Both the position numbers and the translations under genes were made by a program. From Comamonas denitrificans (lineage in GTDB: Bacteria > Pseudomonadota > Gammaproteobacteria > Burkholderiales > Burkholderiaceae_C), in the NCBI RefSeq assembly GCF_017368815.1, contig NZ_JAFNME010000024.1, positions 1-41,681 of the forward strand: a stretch of 41,681 bases of DNA. The letters are read 5' to 3'. This document shows positions 1 to 8,264 of this stretch, in pieces. The notes under the pieces were generated by a model. The model saw only the letters and a list, made by a program, of their open reading frames with translations. It made no database searches and had not been told where the DNA came from. Numbering within the stretch: the stretch's first letter is position 1; every line of letters starts with the position of its first letter.

Positions 1-349
1 CCCCGCCGCCCCGGCCACCACCCCACCGGATGATGATTTCGGCTTGGGCGCTCTGGACTTGCCCACCGCAGAGGCGGCCACTGCGCCCCCAGCGGTGACC
101 GATGCCCTGCCAGACTTTGCCGCAGACTTTGGCCTGGATGGCTTGGATCTGGACCTGCCCTCCAGCCCATCGACCGAGGCCGAGACCACCGACAGCAACG
201 ACCCCCTCAACACCAAACTCGATCTGGCCCAAGAGTTCTCCATGATTGGCGACTCTGAAGGCGCGCGCACCCTCATCGAAGAAGTGCTGAGTGAGGCCCA
301 AGGCACCTTGAAAACCCGGGCCCAAAAAATGCTCAACGAGCTTGAATAA
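1..349 (+). CDS. fimV: FimV C-terminal part (5' end outside window)
   Basis: This is an open frame running in from the window edge (codons in phase from base 2) to the TAA at 347-349. The visible part is a Pro/Ala/Asp-rich acidic linker followed by a compact C-terminal segment, residues KLDLAQEFSMIGDSEGAR and then a helix ending MLNELE. This matches the conserved C-terminal domain of FimV, a large peptidoglycan-binding inner-membrane protein tied to type IV pilus assembly and twitching motility. In Comamonadaceae fimV commonly precedes truA and the trp genes, as it does here. Only about 115 residues are present, so the LysM and transmembrane parts cannot be checked. Confidence 0.85.
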   Translation, partial: PAAPATTPPDDDFGLGALDLPTAEAATAPPAVTDALPDFAADFGLDGLDLDLPSSPSTEAETTDSNDPLNTKLDLAQEFSMIGDSEGARTLIEEVLSEAQGTLKTRAQKMLNELE

Positions 350-383
350 TGACTACCCTTCTCCCTGCTCTGCAAGGCCTACT

Positions 384-1238
384 ATGCGCATCGCCTTAGG
401 GGTCAGCTACAACGGCAGCCGCTACCAGGGCTGGCAAAGCCAGCCCAGCGGCAACACCGTACAAGACCAACTCGAAGCGGCCCTGGGCCGCTTTGCTGCT
501 GAAAAAATCAGCACAACCTGTGCGGGCCGCACCGATGCTGGGGTTCACGGCCTGATGCAGGTGGTGCATTTCGACACCCGATTGCAGCGCTCGCCCAACT
601 CCTGGGTGCGCGGCACCAATGCCTTTTTACCCCGTGACATTGCCGTACACTGGGCCCGCGAAATGCCCAACAGCGCCGACGGCCGCCCCAGCTTTCACTG
701 CCGCGCCCATGCAACGGCCCGCCGCTATGCCTATGTGCTGCTGCAATCGCCCGTGCGCCCCAGCATTGAGGCCGAACGCGTTGGCTGGGTCTTTTTGCCA
801 CTGCAGGCGCACGCCATGCAGCAAGCGGCGCAAGCCCTGCTGGGGGAGCATGATTTCTCCTCCTTTCGGGCCTCGGGGTGCCAGGCCAAAACCCCCATCA
901 AAACCCTGCACCGCATTGACATCTCCTTCACCCCAGCCGGCCACGCGGCAATGCGCGAAGACCACGCCATGCCCTGCGGTTACTGGCGGTTTGAATTTGA
1001 GGGCAGCGCTTTTTTGCACCACATGATCCGCAACATCATGGGCTGCCTGATCTACATCGGCCAAGGCAAGCAACCGGCGGCTTGGATGCAGCAGGTGCTG
1101 CAGGCCCGCTCACGCGATGCGGCCGCCCCCACCTTCAGCCCCGATGGGCTGTACTTCCTCGGCCCGGTGTACGACGCGCATTGGAATCTGCCCAGCAGCA
1201 CCCCCGCTTTTGCCTGGTTGCCGGGCAGCCCCTTATGA
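384..1238 (+). CDS. truA: tRNA pseudouridine(38-40) synthase TruA
   Basis: The product isomerises U38-U40 in the tRNA anticodon stem-loop to pseudouridine. The 284-residue protein starts MRIALGVSYNGSRYQGWQSQ, the typical TruA N-terminus, and carries the catalytic-Asp motif GRTDAGVHG near residue 50. Later conserved blocks include FRASGC and FLHHMIRNIMG. An in-phase TTG at 342 lies inside fimV, but the ATG at 384 fits the family start and usual length (about 270 residues). The gene follows fimV by 34 nt and overlaps the possible ATG of trpF at 1235 by 4 nt, so it is probably cotranscribed and translationally coupled. Confidence 0.95.
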   Translation: MRIALGVSYNGSRYQGWQSQPSGNTVQDQLEAALGRFAAEKISTTCAGRTDAGVHGLMQVVHFDTRLQRSPNSWVRGTNAFLPRDIAVHWAREMPNSADGRPSFHCRAHATARRYAYVLLQSPVRPSIEAERVGWVFLPLQAHAMQQAAQALLGEHDFSSFRASGCQAKTPIKTLHRIDISFTPAGHAAMREDHAMPCGYWRFEFEGSAFLHHMIRNIMGCLIYIGQGKQPAAWMQQVLQARSRDAAAPTFSPDGLYFLGPVYDAHWNLPSSTPAFAWLPGSPL

Positions 1239-1255
1239 AGAATGGTTCTGAGCCC

Positions 1256-1948
1256 ATGCCACCCCGCACCCGTATCAAAATTTGTGGACTGACGCGCGAG
1301 GAAGATGTCGATGCCGCCGTCGCCGCCGGGGTCGATGCCCTGGGTTTTGTGCTCTACGCGCCCAGCCCACGTGCCGTCACCGCCCTGCGGGCCGCCCAAT
1401 TGGCACGGCGCTTGCCGCCCTTTGTCACGCCGGTATTGCTGTTTGTCAATGCAAGCCCTTTAGATGTTATAGCTGCTTGCGCTTTGGTGCCGGGCGCTAC
1501 AGCACAATTCCATGGCGATGAGTCCCCTGAGCAATGCTGGGCAGCTAGCGATTTTGGAAGAATCCCCTATCTGCGCGCCGCCCGCATTCCGCTGGGCCCC
1601 AACGCCCGTGCGTTTGACCTCGTAGAATACGCATCTCGTTACTCTCAAGCCCAAGCCATCTTGCTCGATGCCCACGTAGAGGGCTACGGCGGCGGCGGGC
1701 ACGCTTTCAATTGGTCACTGCTACCACCAAACGTCGCTGCTCACCTCGTTTTATCTGGTGGACTCACACCTGCAAACGTGACCGATGGCGTGCGCTTGCT
1801 GCGCCCGCGCTGCCGCTCGCTGGCCGTTGATGTCAGCTCCGGCGTGGAAGCCTCCGCGCCCAATGGCAGCCCTCTTAAAGGCATCAAAGATGCCGCCAAA
1901 ATGAAGCAATTTATCGCCGCCGTACGGGCGGCCGATGTCCCCCTTTAG
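1256..1948 (+). CDS. trpF: Phosphoribosylanthranilate isomerase TrpF
   Basis: The product converts N-(5'-phosphoribosyl)anthranilate to CdRP in tryptophan synthesis. It is a cytoplasmic (beta/alpha)8 protein. The start region RIKICGLTREEDVDAAVAAG holds the catalytic Cys. The DAHVEGYGGGGHAFNW block carries an Asp and the phosphate-binding glycines, and LSGGLTPANV and DVSSGVE follow. ATG 1256 gives 230 residues and the usual family start. ATG 1235, which overlaps the truA stop as ATGA, would add seven residues and is a real alternative. Bases about 1440-1780 are visibly less GC-rich and use more TTA/CTA-type codons than the flanks, although the protein motifs are normal. trpB follows after 12 nt. 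Confidence 0.94.
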   Translation: MPPRTRIKICGLTREEDVDAAVAAGVDALGFVLYAPSPRAVTALRAAQLARRLPPFVTPVLLFVNASPLDVIAACALVPGATAQFHGDESPEQCWAASDFGRIPYLRAARIPLGPNARAFDLVEYASRYSQAQAILLDAHVEGYGGGGHAFNWSLLPPNVAAHLVLSGGLTPANVTDGVRLLRPRCRSLAVDVSSGVEASAPNGSPLKGIKDAAKMKQFIAAVRAADVPL

Positions 1949-1960
1949 AGTACTGATCGC

Positions 1961-3229
1961 ATGTTTAACTACCACTACCCCGACGCTGCCGGCCACTTTG
2001 GCCCCTACGGCGGCAGCTTTGCCAGCGAAACCCTGACCTTTGCCCTCCAAGAGCTGCGCGATGCCTGGGCCCGTTACCAGAACGATCCCGAATTTCAGGC
2101 CGAATACCAGCGCGAGCTGGCGCATTTTGTCGGCCGCCCCTCCCCCGTGTACCACGCCCAACGCCTGAGCGAAGAAATCGGCGGCGCACAAATCTTCTTG
2201 AAGCGCGAAGACCTCAACCACACCGGCGCGCACAAGATCAACAACGTCATCGGCCAGGCCATGCTGGCACGGCGCATGGGCAAGCCGCGCATCATTGCCG
2301 AAACCGGCGCTGGCCAGCACGGCGTGGCCACGGCCACCATCTGCGCGCGCTACGGGCTGGAATGCATCGTGTACATGGGTGCTGAAGATGTGAAGCGCCA
2401 AAGCCCCAACGTCTTTCGCATGAAGCTGCTGGGCGCCACCGTGGTACCCGTCGAATCGGGCAGCAAAACCCTGAAAGACGCGCTCAACGAAGCCATGCGC
2501 GACTGGGTGGCGAATGTGGACAACACCTTCTACATCATCGGCACCGTGGCGGGCCCTGCCCCCTACCCAGCCATGGTGCGCGACTTTCAGCGCGTAATTG
2601 GCGAAGAGTGCCTGACGCAAATGCCCGAGCTGCTGCGCAGCCTGCAGCTGGCGGGCGAACAGCCCGATGCCGTGGTCGCCTGCGTGGGCGGCGGCAGCAA
2701 CGCCATGGGCATCTTCCACCCCTACATCCCCCTGGAAAAAACCCGCCTGATTGGCGTAGAAGCGGCGGGCGAGGGGCTGGATACCGACAAGCACGCCGCC
2801 TCGCTGCAAAAAGGCACGCGCGGGGTGCTGCACGGCAACCGCACGCTGATCCTGCAAGACCAAGACGGCCAGATCACCGAAACGCACAGCATCAGCGCCG
2901 GCCTGGATTACCCCGGTGTCGGCCCCGAGCACGCCTGGCTGCAAGAGCTGGGCCGCGCCCAGTACGTGGGCTGCACCGACAGCGACGCGCTGGCCGCCTT
3001 CCACCGCCTGTGCCGCACCGAAGGCATCATCCCCGCGCTGGAATCGAGCCACGCCGTGGCCTATGCCATCCAACTGGCCCAAACGATGCGCCCCGATCAA
3101 TCCATCCTGGTCAATCTCTCGGGCCGGGGTGACAAAGACATTGGCACCGTGGCCGACTTCTCGGGCGAAGATTTTTACGACCGCCCCTCCATGCGGGGAC
3201 TGAAGGTCAAAGGAAGCGACAAACTATGA
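1961..3229 (+). CDS. trpB: Tryptophan synthase beta chain
   Basis: The product makes L-tryptophan from indole (channelled from TrpA) and L-serine with PLP. The 422-residue protein starts [20 protein letters not shown]. The PLP lysine sits in HTGAHKINN (around residue 94). The catalytic Glu lies in [10 protein letters not shown] and the phosphate cradle in [10 protein letters not shown]. The monovalent-cation and C-terminal region reads [10 protein letters not shown]. Length and motifs are standard for TrpB1. The stop overlaps the trpA ATG (ATGA at 3226-3229), the classical trpBA coupling that supports equimolar subunits. Confidence 0.98.
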   Translation: MFNYHYPDAAGHFGPYGGSFASETLTFALQELRDAWARYQNDPEFQAEYQRELAHFVGRPSPVYHAQRLSEEIGGAQIFLKREDLNHTGAHKINNVIGQAMLARRMGKPRIIAETGAGQHGVATATICARYGLECIVYMGAEDVKRQSPNVFRMKLLGATVVPVESGSKTLKDALNEAMRDWVANVDNTFYIIGTVAGPAPYPAMVRDFQRVIGEECLTQMPELLRSLQLAGEQPDAVVACVGGGSNAMGIFHPYIPLEKTRLIGVEAAGEGLDTDKHAASLQKGTRGVLHGNRTLILQDQDGQITETHSISAGLDYPGVGPEHAWLQELGRAQYVGCTDSDALAAFHRLCRTEGIIPALESSHAVAYAIQLAQTMRPDQSILVNLSGRGDKDIGTVADFSGEDFYDRPSMRGLKVKGSDKL

Positions 3230-4041
3230 GCAACCGCCGCATCACTGCAACATTCGACAAACTGCGCAGCGAAGGCCGCCAGGCGCTGATCCCGTTTGTC
3301 ACCGCCGGCTACCCCTTTGCCGCCATCACCCCGGGGTTGATGCACGGCATGGTCGAGGCAGGCGTGGACATCATCGAGCTGGGCGTGCCCTTCTCCGACC
3401 CCATGGCCGATGGCCCCGTCATCCAAAAAGCGGGAGAACGCGCCATTGCCAACGGCGTGAATCTGGCCAAAGTGCTGGGCTACGTGCGCGAGTTCCGTCA
3501 GAAAAACCAGCACACCCCCGTGGTGCTGATGGGCTACGCCAACCCCGTCGAGCGCTACGACCTGCAGCATGGCGAGGGGGCCTTTGTGCGCGATGCCGCA
3601 GCTGCCGGCCTGGATGGCATGCTGGTGGTCGATTACCCGCCCGAAGAATGCCAAGACTTTGCCGCCGCCCTCAAAGCCCACGGCATGGACATGATCTTTC
3701 TGCTGGCACCCACCAGCAGCGACGCACGCATCCAGGAAATTGCCCAAATCGCCAGCGGTTACGTTTACTACGTCTCGCTCAAAGGCGTGACCGGCTCGGC
3801 CGCGCTGGATACCGACGATGTCGCCCGCATGCTGGCGCGCATCCAACAACACGTCCACATCCCTGTGGGCGTGGGCTTTGGCATCCGCGATGGCCAAACT
3901 GCCCACACCGTGGCCCAAATGGCCGATGCGGTCATCATTGGCAGCCGCATCATCCAGCTGCTGGAAGACCAGCCGCACGAAAAAGTCATCCCCCTGGCGA
4001 TCGACTTTCTGCGTGGCATCCGCAAAGCAATGGACGCATAA
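3226..4041 (+). CDS. trpA: Tryptophan synthase alpha chain
   Basis: The product cleaves indole-3-glycerol phosphate to indole and glyceraldehyde 3-phosphate, the first half reaction of tryptophan synthase. The 271-residue TIM barrel contains the catalytic Glu in [22 protein letters not shown] sequence (here [18 protein letters not shown]) and the second catalytic Asp around DYPPEE. The phosphate-binding loop VGFGIRDG comes near the C-terminal third. It overlaps trpB by 4 nt. A 68-nt gap containing a strong ribosome site leads to accD, the order usual in beta- and gammaproteobacteria. Confidence 0.98.
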   Translation: MSNRRITATFDKLRSEGRQALIPFVTAGYPFAAITPGLMHGMVEAGVDIIELGVPFSDPMADGPVIQKAGERAIANGVNLAKVLGYVREFRQKNQHTPVVLMGYANPVERYDLQHGEGAFVRDAAAAGLDGMLVVDYPPEECQDFAAALKAHGMDMIFLLAPTSSDARIQEIAQIASGYVYYVSLKGVTGSAALDTDDVARMLARIQQHVHIPVGVGFGIRDGQTAHTVAQMADAVIIGSRIIQLLEDQPHEKVIPLAIDFLRGIRKAMDA

Positions 4042-4109
4042 TGCCGCCCTTGGCCAGCACCAGAACTGTTCTGGGCGCTGGCCACTCTCGCTAGATTGAA
4101 GGAGGAGCC

Positions 4110-4985
4110 ATGTCCTGGCTTGAAAAGCTGCTGCCCACCAAGGCCCAAGCAACCGAACCCAAGGAACGCCACCAGCAAATTCCTGAAGGCCTGTGGGTGA
4201 AATGTCCCTGCTGCGAAGCGGTGCTGTACAAAACCGATTTGCAAAAAAATCAGAACGTCTGCCCCACCTGCAGTCACCACCACCGCATCAACGCCCGCGA
4301 TCGCCTGAACCACTTCATGGACGGCGAAGGCCGCTACGAAATCGGCCAAGAAGTCATCCCCGTCGATGCCCTCAAATTCAAAGACAGCCGCAAATACCCC
4401 GAGCGCCTCAAAGAAGCGCTGGAAAACACCGGCGAAACCGATGCCCTGGTCGTCATGGGTGGCACCGTCAAAGGCATCGAGCTGGTCGCCGCGTGCTTTG
4501 AGTTCGACTTCATGGGCGGCTCCATGGGCTCCGTGGTGGGCGAGCGCTTTTGCCGGGGCGTGGAAACCGCCATCGAGCAAAAAGTCCCCTTCATCTGCTT
4601 TACCGCCACCGGCGGCGCACGCATGCAAGAAGGCCTGCTCTCGCTCATGCAAATGGCCAAAACCAACGCTGCACTCACGCGCCTGGCACAAAAAGGCCTG
4701 CCCTACATCAGCGTGCTTACCGACCCCACCATGGGCGGTGTCTCGGCCGGTTTTGCCTTTGTGGGCGACATCGTCATGGCCGAACCCAACGCCCTGATCG
4801 GCTTTGCCGGCCCGCGCGTGATTGAAACCACCGTGCGCGTCAAACTGCCCGAAGGCTTTCAGCGTGCTGAATTCCTGCAAGAAAAAGGCGCCGTGGACAT
4901 GATCGTCGATCGCCGCGAACTACGCGAGCGCATCGCCAGCAGCCTGGCCATGCTGCAGCGCCTGCCCGCTGACGCCATCATCTGA
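4110..4985 (+). CDS. accD: Acetyl-CoA carboxylase carboxyltransferase subunit beta
   Basis: The product is the beta subunit of the carboxyltransferase that transfers CO2 from carboxybiotin to acetyl-CoA, giving malonyl-CoA for fatty acid synthesis. It works with AccA. The 291-residue protein has the N-terminal four-Cys zinc finger ([13 protein letters not shown] ... [10 protein letters not shown], about residues 28-55) and then the crotonase-fold domain with [11 protein letters not shown] and [13 protein letters not shown] strong GGAGG ribosome site precedes the ATG by about 6 nt. It is last in the fimV-truA-trp-accD run and is followed by a terminator. Confidence 0.98.
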   Translation: MSWLEKLLPTKAQATEPKERHQQIPEGLWVKCPCCEAVLYKTDLQKNQNVCPTCSHHHRINARDRLNHFMDGEGRYEIGQEVIPVDALKFKDSRKYPERLKEALENTGETDALVVMGGTVKGIELVAACFEFDFMGGSMGSVVGERFCRGVETAIEQKVPFICFTATGGARMQEGLLSLMQMAKTNAALTRLAQKGLPYISVLTDPTMGGVSAGFAFVGDIVMAEPNALIGFAGPRVIETTVRVKLPEGFQRAEFLQEKGAVDMIVDRRELRERIASSLAMLQRLPADAII

Positions 4986-5004
4986 TTATTTTCATAGCTA
5001 CCAG

Positions 5005-5038
5005 CGCCCGCCAGGCCTAGCTTTGCGGGCGTTTTTTT
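5005..5038 (+). terminator. Rho-independent terminator after accD
   Basis: A perfect 7-bp GC stem pairs CGCCCGC at 5005-5011 with GCGGGCG at 5025-5031. A 13-nt loop separates the arms, and seven T (5032-5038) follow directly. The site lies 20 nt after the accD stop and ends the trp-accD transcription unit. Confidence 0.9.
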
Positions 5039-5063
5039 ATATTTTTCACACCGCTGCCCGCCT

Positions 5064-5918
5064 ATGTCCGACCGCCTTGCTGTTTTGCCCCAATACCTGC
5101 TGCCCAAACAGGCACTTACCCAACTCATGGGCAAACTCGCCGGCCTGGAAGGCGGCAGCGCCACCACCGCCGTCATCCGCTGGTTCATCCAGCGCTACAA
5201 GGTCAATATGAGCGAAGCGCTGGAGGCCGACCCCGCCGCCTACAAAAGCTTCAACCAATTCTTCACCCGGCCCCTGCGCCCCGGCGTGCGCCCCCTGGCC
5301 GATGCAGACTGGGTCTGCCCCGTCGATGGCGCCATCAGCCAGCTGGGCCGCATCACCGGCGCTGCGGGCGACCAGATTTTTCAGGCCAAAGGCCACCACT
5401 ACAGCACCCAGGCCCTGGTCGGCGGCAATGCCGCCCTGGCCGCGCAATTTGCCCACGGGCACTTTGCCACCATCTACTTAAGCCCGCGCGACTACCACCG
5501 CATCCACATGCCCTGCGCCGGGCGGCTGCTGCGCATGATTTACGTGCCCGGTGAGCTGTTTTCGGTCAATCCCACCACCGCCCGGGGCGTTCCCGGCCTG
5601 TTCGCCCGCAACGAGCGCGTAGTCTGCGTGTTTGAGGGCGAATTTGGCCCCTTTGTGCTGGTGCTGGTCGGTGCCACTATCGTCGGCAGCATGGCCACCG
5701 TCTGGCACGGCGTGGTCAATCCCCCGCGCCCCGGCACCTTGCGCGACTGGGATTACCAGGCGCAAAACATCCACCTCCACCGTGGCGATGAAATGGGCCG
5801 CTTTCTGCTGGGCTCCACCGTCGTACTGCTCATGCCCCAAGGCGATTTGCACTTCACTGCCGACTGGCAGGCCACCCGCCCCGTGCGCCTGGGCGAAGCC
5901 ATGGCGCAGCAGGGCTAG
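5064..5918 (+). CDS. psd: Phosphatidylserine decarboxylase proenzyme
   Basis: The product decarboxylates phosphatidylserine to phosphatidylethanolamine at the inner membrane. The 284-residue protein has the family blocks YKSFNQFFTRPLRPG, CPVDGAIS, LSPRDYHRIHMP and VGATIVGSMATVW. Near the C-terminus is FLLGSTVVLL, whose Gly-Ser bond is the self-cleavage site that creates the pyruvoyl group (family knowledge). The gene lies alone between two terminators, so it probably has its own promoter in the 25-60 nt upstream, although no clear box was seen there. Confidence 0.95.
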   Translation: MSDRLAVLPQYLLPKQALTQLMGKLAGLEGGSATTAVIRWFIQRYKVNMSEALEADPAAYKSFNQFFTRPLRPGVRPLADADWVCPVDGAISQLGRITGAAGDQIFQAKGHHYSTQALVGGNAALAAQFAHGHFATIYLSPRDYHRIHMPCAGRLLRMIYVPGELFSVNPTTARGVPGLFARNERVVCVFEGEFGPFVLVLVGATIVGSMATVWHGVVNPPRPGTLRDWDYQAQNIHLHRGDEMGRFLLGSTVVLLMPQGDLHFTADWQATRPVRLGEAMAQQG

Positions 5919-5955
5919 CGCCCCTGCTGCAGCGCACGCGCAGATTTCCAACCCC

Positions 5956-5991
5956 AAGTGCCGCCCAGCCCACGCTGCGGCGGCACTTTTT
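5956..5991 (+). terminator. Rho-independent terminator after psd
   Basis: A perfect 10-bp stem pairs AAGTGCCGCC at 5956-5965 with GGCGGCACTT at 5979-5988. The T-run begins inside the stem and extends to 5991. It lies about 38 nt after the psd stop. Confidence 0.85.
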
Positions 5992-6104
5992 ATGCCTTGG
6001 ACAGGCTCTCGACACAACGTGTCGCTGCGGCTGCTTACATTGGCTTGCACGGCCCGGCGCTCAGCGCCAAGCCCACCCCCCAAGCCAACAACGGAAAGAA
6101 GCCC

Positions 6105-6644
6105 ATGTCCTCTTTTTGCTCTCAATGCGGCAAACCCTACCCTGAACACGACCCATCCTGCCTGGTACATCGGCTCGCGCAGCAAGCTTTGCCACCCCTG
6201 GCGAAAAAAACGCCCTTTTCCAATGCCGCCCCAAAGCCAGCGAATAACGAACCCCATGCGGCCCAACCATGCACACCCGTGAACAAAGCGGCCCCGCATG
6301 CTTTCGGCCCTCTGAATAAATTTATTTGGATATTGGCCTTTGCGCCGCTCATTGGCATGGTGCTTGAATACGCTATTGCCCATATTTTTTACAGCAGCAG
6401 TTACGCCGCCAATGCCGCTGTGGGTAATGGATATTTTTTCTGGGTCACGCTCTTATTGAATATTGGACTGTGTACGCTGGATGAAAAACATTTAAGAAAC
6501 CACAGCATTAACACCCAACCCATTGGGGCAGCTTGGCTGGTGCCGGTGTATATCTTTAAAAGAAGCAAACACCTGCAAGACGGCCCGGTGTATTTTTACC
6601 TCTGGATCGGCACTTTGGTAACTGCCGCTATTTTCAGCATTTAA
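6105..6644 (+). CDS. Zinc-ribbon membrane protein (first of three)
   Basis: This 179-residue protein is of unknown function. The N-terminus has a degenerate zinc ribbon, CSQCGKPYPEHDPSC, with C-x2-C and then a lone Cys followed by His. A Pro/Ala-rich linker runs to about residue 65. Three hydrophobic stretches follow: around KFIWILAFAPLIGMV, around FFWVTLLLNIGL, and at the C-terminus WIGTLVTAAIFSI. ATG 6105 has a purine-rich GGAAAG just upstream and places the ribbon at the N-terminus as in its neighbour. The frame is open back to 5958, but that part overlaps the psd terminator. It is 17 nt before the next zinc-ribbon gene, probably one operon. Confidence 0.75.
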   Translation: MSSFCSQCGKPYPEHDPSCLVHRLAQQALPPLAKKTPFSNAAPKPANNEPHAAQPCTPVNKAAPHAFGPLNKFIWILAFAPLIGMVLEYAIAHIFYSSSYAANAAVGNGYFFWVTLLLNIGLCTLDEKHLRNHSINTQPIGAAWLVPVYIFKRSKHLQDGPVYFYLWIGTLVTAAIFSI

Positions 6645-6661
6645 TCGAACGGAGATTCAAA

Positions 6662-7591
6662 ATGTCGCACCTCTTTTGCACCCACTGCGGCCAACAGATT
6701 GCCGCCACCGACCGGCATTGCCCCCACTGCGGCACCATGCAAACTGCCGTCATCCCCCCTCTTGCTGTGCCTGGGAAAAAAGCCGTACCAGACGGCATTC
6801 GTGGCTGGTCTTGGGGGGCGTTTCTGCTCAGTTGGGTCTGGGCCATTGGCAACAAAACCTGGATTGGCCTGCTCGCCCTCATTCCCTACGTTGGTCTGAT
6901 CATGGCCATCATCCTGGGCATCAAAGGCCGGGAATGGGCCTGGCAAAACAAAGAATGGGACAGCATCGAACACTTCCAGCGCGTGCAAAAACAATGGAAC
7001 CGCTGGGCCTTCATCATCGTAGGTGCCCTGCTGGTCATCGGCCTGCTCGCCGGCATCGGCATCGCAATGTACGAAGAACATGCCCCATCCACCCACACCT
7101 CCCAAGCGCAAGACATCCCACCCCCAGCACCCACTGCAGCCAGTGCCCCAGCAAGCACCCCATTTGCGCAGGCATTCGATGAACCCCTAACGCACTCGGC
7201 CAGTGCGCAGAAATATGAGCCTGTTTTTCTCTCTGAGAATGATGACGGGCATCTGTTCAAAATATCCAGCTACCCCAAAAAAATCATCTACAAGAATACC
7301 AATCTTCTGGATTATTTATTTGAAGATACTGACATGATCGGTTATCTGGCATTTGAAAAAACTTACCAATTTGGCGAAAACTATATTTTCATCATATCTA
7401 CCGGAGAGAATGGAAACTCCTGCCCCGCCACCACTTACGCCTTTCAGGTAGATACAGCCGCCAACCGCATCTCTGACAAGCACGAAATCGACGGCTGCTC
7501 AGAAAACGTAGAAACTTTTTCCGAAGGCAACACGCTGATGGTCAAAAAAGAAGGCAATGCCAGCATTTTCTACAACGGCGAAGTTCAGTAA
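6662..7591 (+). CDS. Zinc-ribbon membrane protein with C-terminal soluble domain
   Basis: This 309-residue protein starts MSHLFCTHCGQQI. It has a complete C-x2-C...C-x2-C ribbon (CTHC and CPHC, residues 6-25). A membrane domain follows with WSWGAFLLSWVWAIGNKTWI, a further hydrophobic stretch and a third helix, FIIVGALLVIGLLAG. The order 'WGAFLL-W-IGN-W ... KGREWAWQN' is a widespread bacterial inner-membrane module of unknown role. After residue 140 comes a Pro/Ala/Ser linker and a C-terminal domain of about 140 residues with two spaced Cys (NSCPAT and DGCSEN), likely disulfide-forming if periplasmic. The C-terminal part is more AT-rich than the N-terminal part. Function is not assignable. Confidence 0.8.
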   Translation: MSHLFCTHCGQQIAATDRHCPHCGTMQTAVIPPLAVPGKKAVPDGIRGWSWGAFLLSWVWAIGNKTWIGLLALIPYVGLIMAIILGIKGREWAWQNKEWDSIEHFQRVQKQWNRWAFIIVGALLVIGLLAGIGIAMYEEHAPSTHTSQAQDIPPPAPTAASAPASTPFAQAFDEPLTHSASAQKYEPVFLSENDDGHLFKISSYPKKIIYKNTNLLDYLFEDTDMIGYLAFEKTYQFGENYIFIISTGENGNSCPATTYAFQVDTAANRISDKHEIDGCSENVETFSEGNTLMVKKEGNASIFYNGEVQ

Positions 7592-7594
7592 TCT

Positions 7595-7626
7595 GATCAT
7601 CCGATCATCCGATCATCCGGTCATCC
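7595..7626. repeat. Four tandem 8-bp units (GATCATCC)
   Basis: GATCATCC occurs at 7595-7602, 7603-7610 and 7611-7618, followed by GGTCATCC at 7619-7626. The array lies in the 58-nt gap between two zinc-ribbon genes, just upstream of the third gene's start region. Slippage there could change spacing. No function is shown. Confidence 0.9.
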
Positions 7627-7649
7627 CCCAAAATTCAGAAAGCCCCACC

Positions 7650-7988
7650 ATGAGTTTTTGCCGAGGCTGCGGCACCGCGCTGCACGAAACTGCCCCCACC
7701 TGCCCGCACTGCGGTGCGCCCCAAAACCTACCGTCGGCCGAGCCCCCCGGCACGCTCTGGCTGCCCGTACCGGCGCTGATCGTGGGCATCCTGGCGCTGC
7801 TGGCGGCCATCGGTTTGGCCGACTCCGCACTGATCGACCCAGATGAATACGTGGGCACCCTGCTGTTCGCCGGCATCGCCATCATCCTGGGGGCCATTGG
7901 CACCTACCAGCAGAAAAAAGGCCGGGGCCTGTCTATTGCGGGATTGGTACTGGGCGGCCTGGCCTTGCTCATCAGCCTAGGTGTTTAA
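7650..7988 (+). CDS. Small zinc-ribbon membrane protein (third of three)
   Basis: This 112-residue protein begins MSFCRGCGTALHETAPTC with a full zinc ribbon (C-x2-C and CPHC). Three hydrophobic segments follow: LPVPALIVGILALLAAIGL, LLFAGIAIILGAIG and the C-terminal LSIAGLVLGGLALLISLGV. ATG 7650 is chosen because the ribbon follows at once. The frame is open back to 7557 but overlaps the previous gene. Proteins of this type occur widely as uncharacterised zinc-ribbon membrane proteins. The following dispersed repeat probably terminates the three-gene unit. Confidence 0.78.
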   Translation: MSFCRGCGTALHETAPTCPHCGAPQNLPSAEPPGTLWLPVPALIVGILALLAAIGLADSALIDPDEYVGTLLFAGIAIILGAIGTYQQKKGRGLSIAGLVLGGLALLISLGV

Positions 7989-7991
7989 AAC

Positions 7992-8079
7992 AAGAGCTTA
8001 TAGCGCTTATTTTTAATAGCTTTTTATGGTTTAAAGCCAATAAATCCATTAAACACAAGCGCCACAAGCTTCTTTTTTT
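7992..8079. repeat. Dispersed palindromic element, copy A
   Basis: The left arm is AAGAGCT-tata-GCGCTT (7992-8007) and the right arm AAGCGC-caca-AGCTTCTT (8057-8074), followed by a T-run to 8079. The interior is AT-rich. The same architecture recurs at 19289-19380, 24565-24610 and 26211-26292. It sits directly after the zinc-ribbon operon and can act as a terminator. The rest of the 276-nt gap to the WYL gene holds no feature I can support. Confidence 0.7.
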
Positions 8080-8264
8080 GCGCTAACTCCTGGCATAGGC
8101 ATGCAGCCGCTGGTATCGCAAAACACCGCAATAAGTGCGGCAGAATGCATCTAACAAATATTTACATCAAGGCGGAAAAATTACTCAGCATGCGGCACAC
8201 CCTGTCGCACCCCATTTTTACAGTACGCCACACTGCGGCCCCTTGTTATGGACGGACCCTGACC

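Noticed and set aside
1751-3100. Long minus-strand frame opposite trpB (about 449 codons).
   Set aside because: It is a GC-rich shadow of trpB with low-complexity Gly/Ala/His composition and no family motif.
5680-5700. VGSMAT in Psd as the proenzyme cleavage site.
   Set aside because: The family cleavage site is the later LGST in FLLGSTVV. The earlier Gly-Ser is a conserved structural block.
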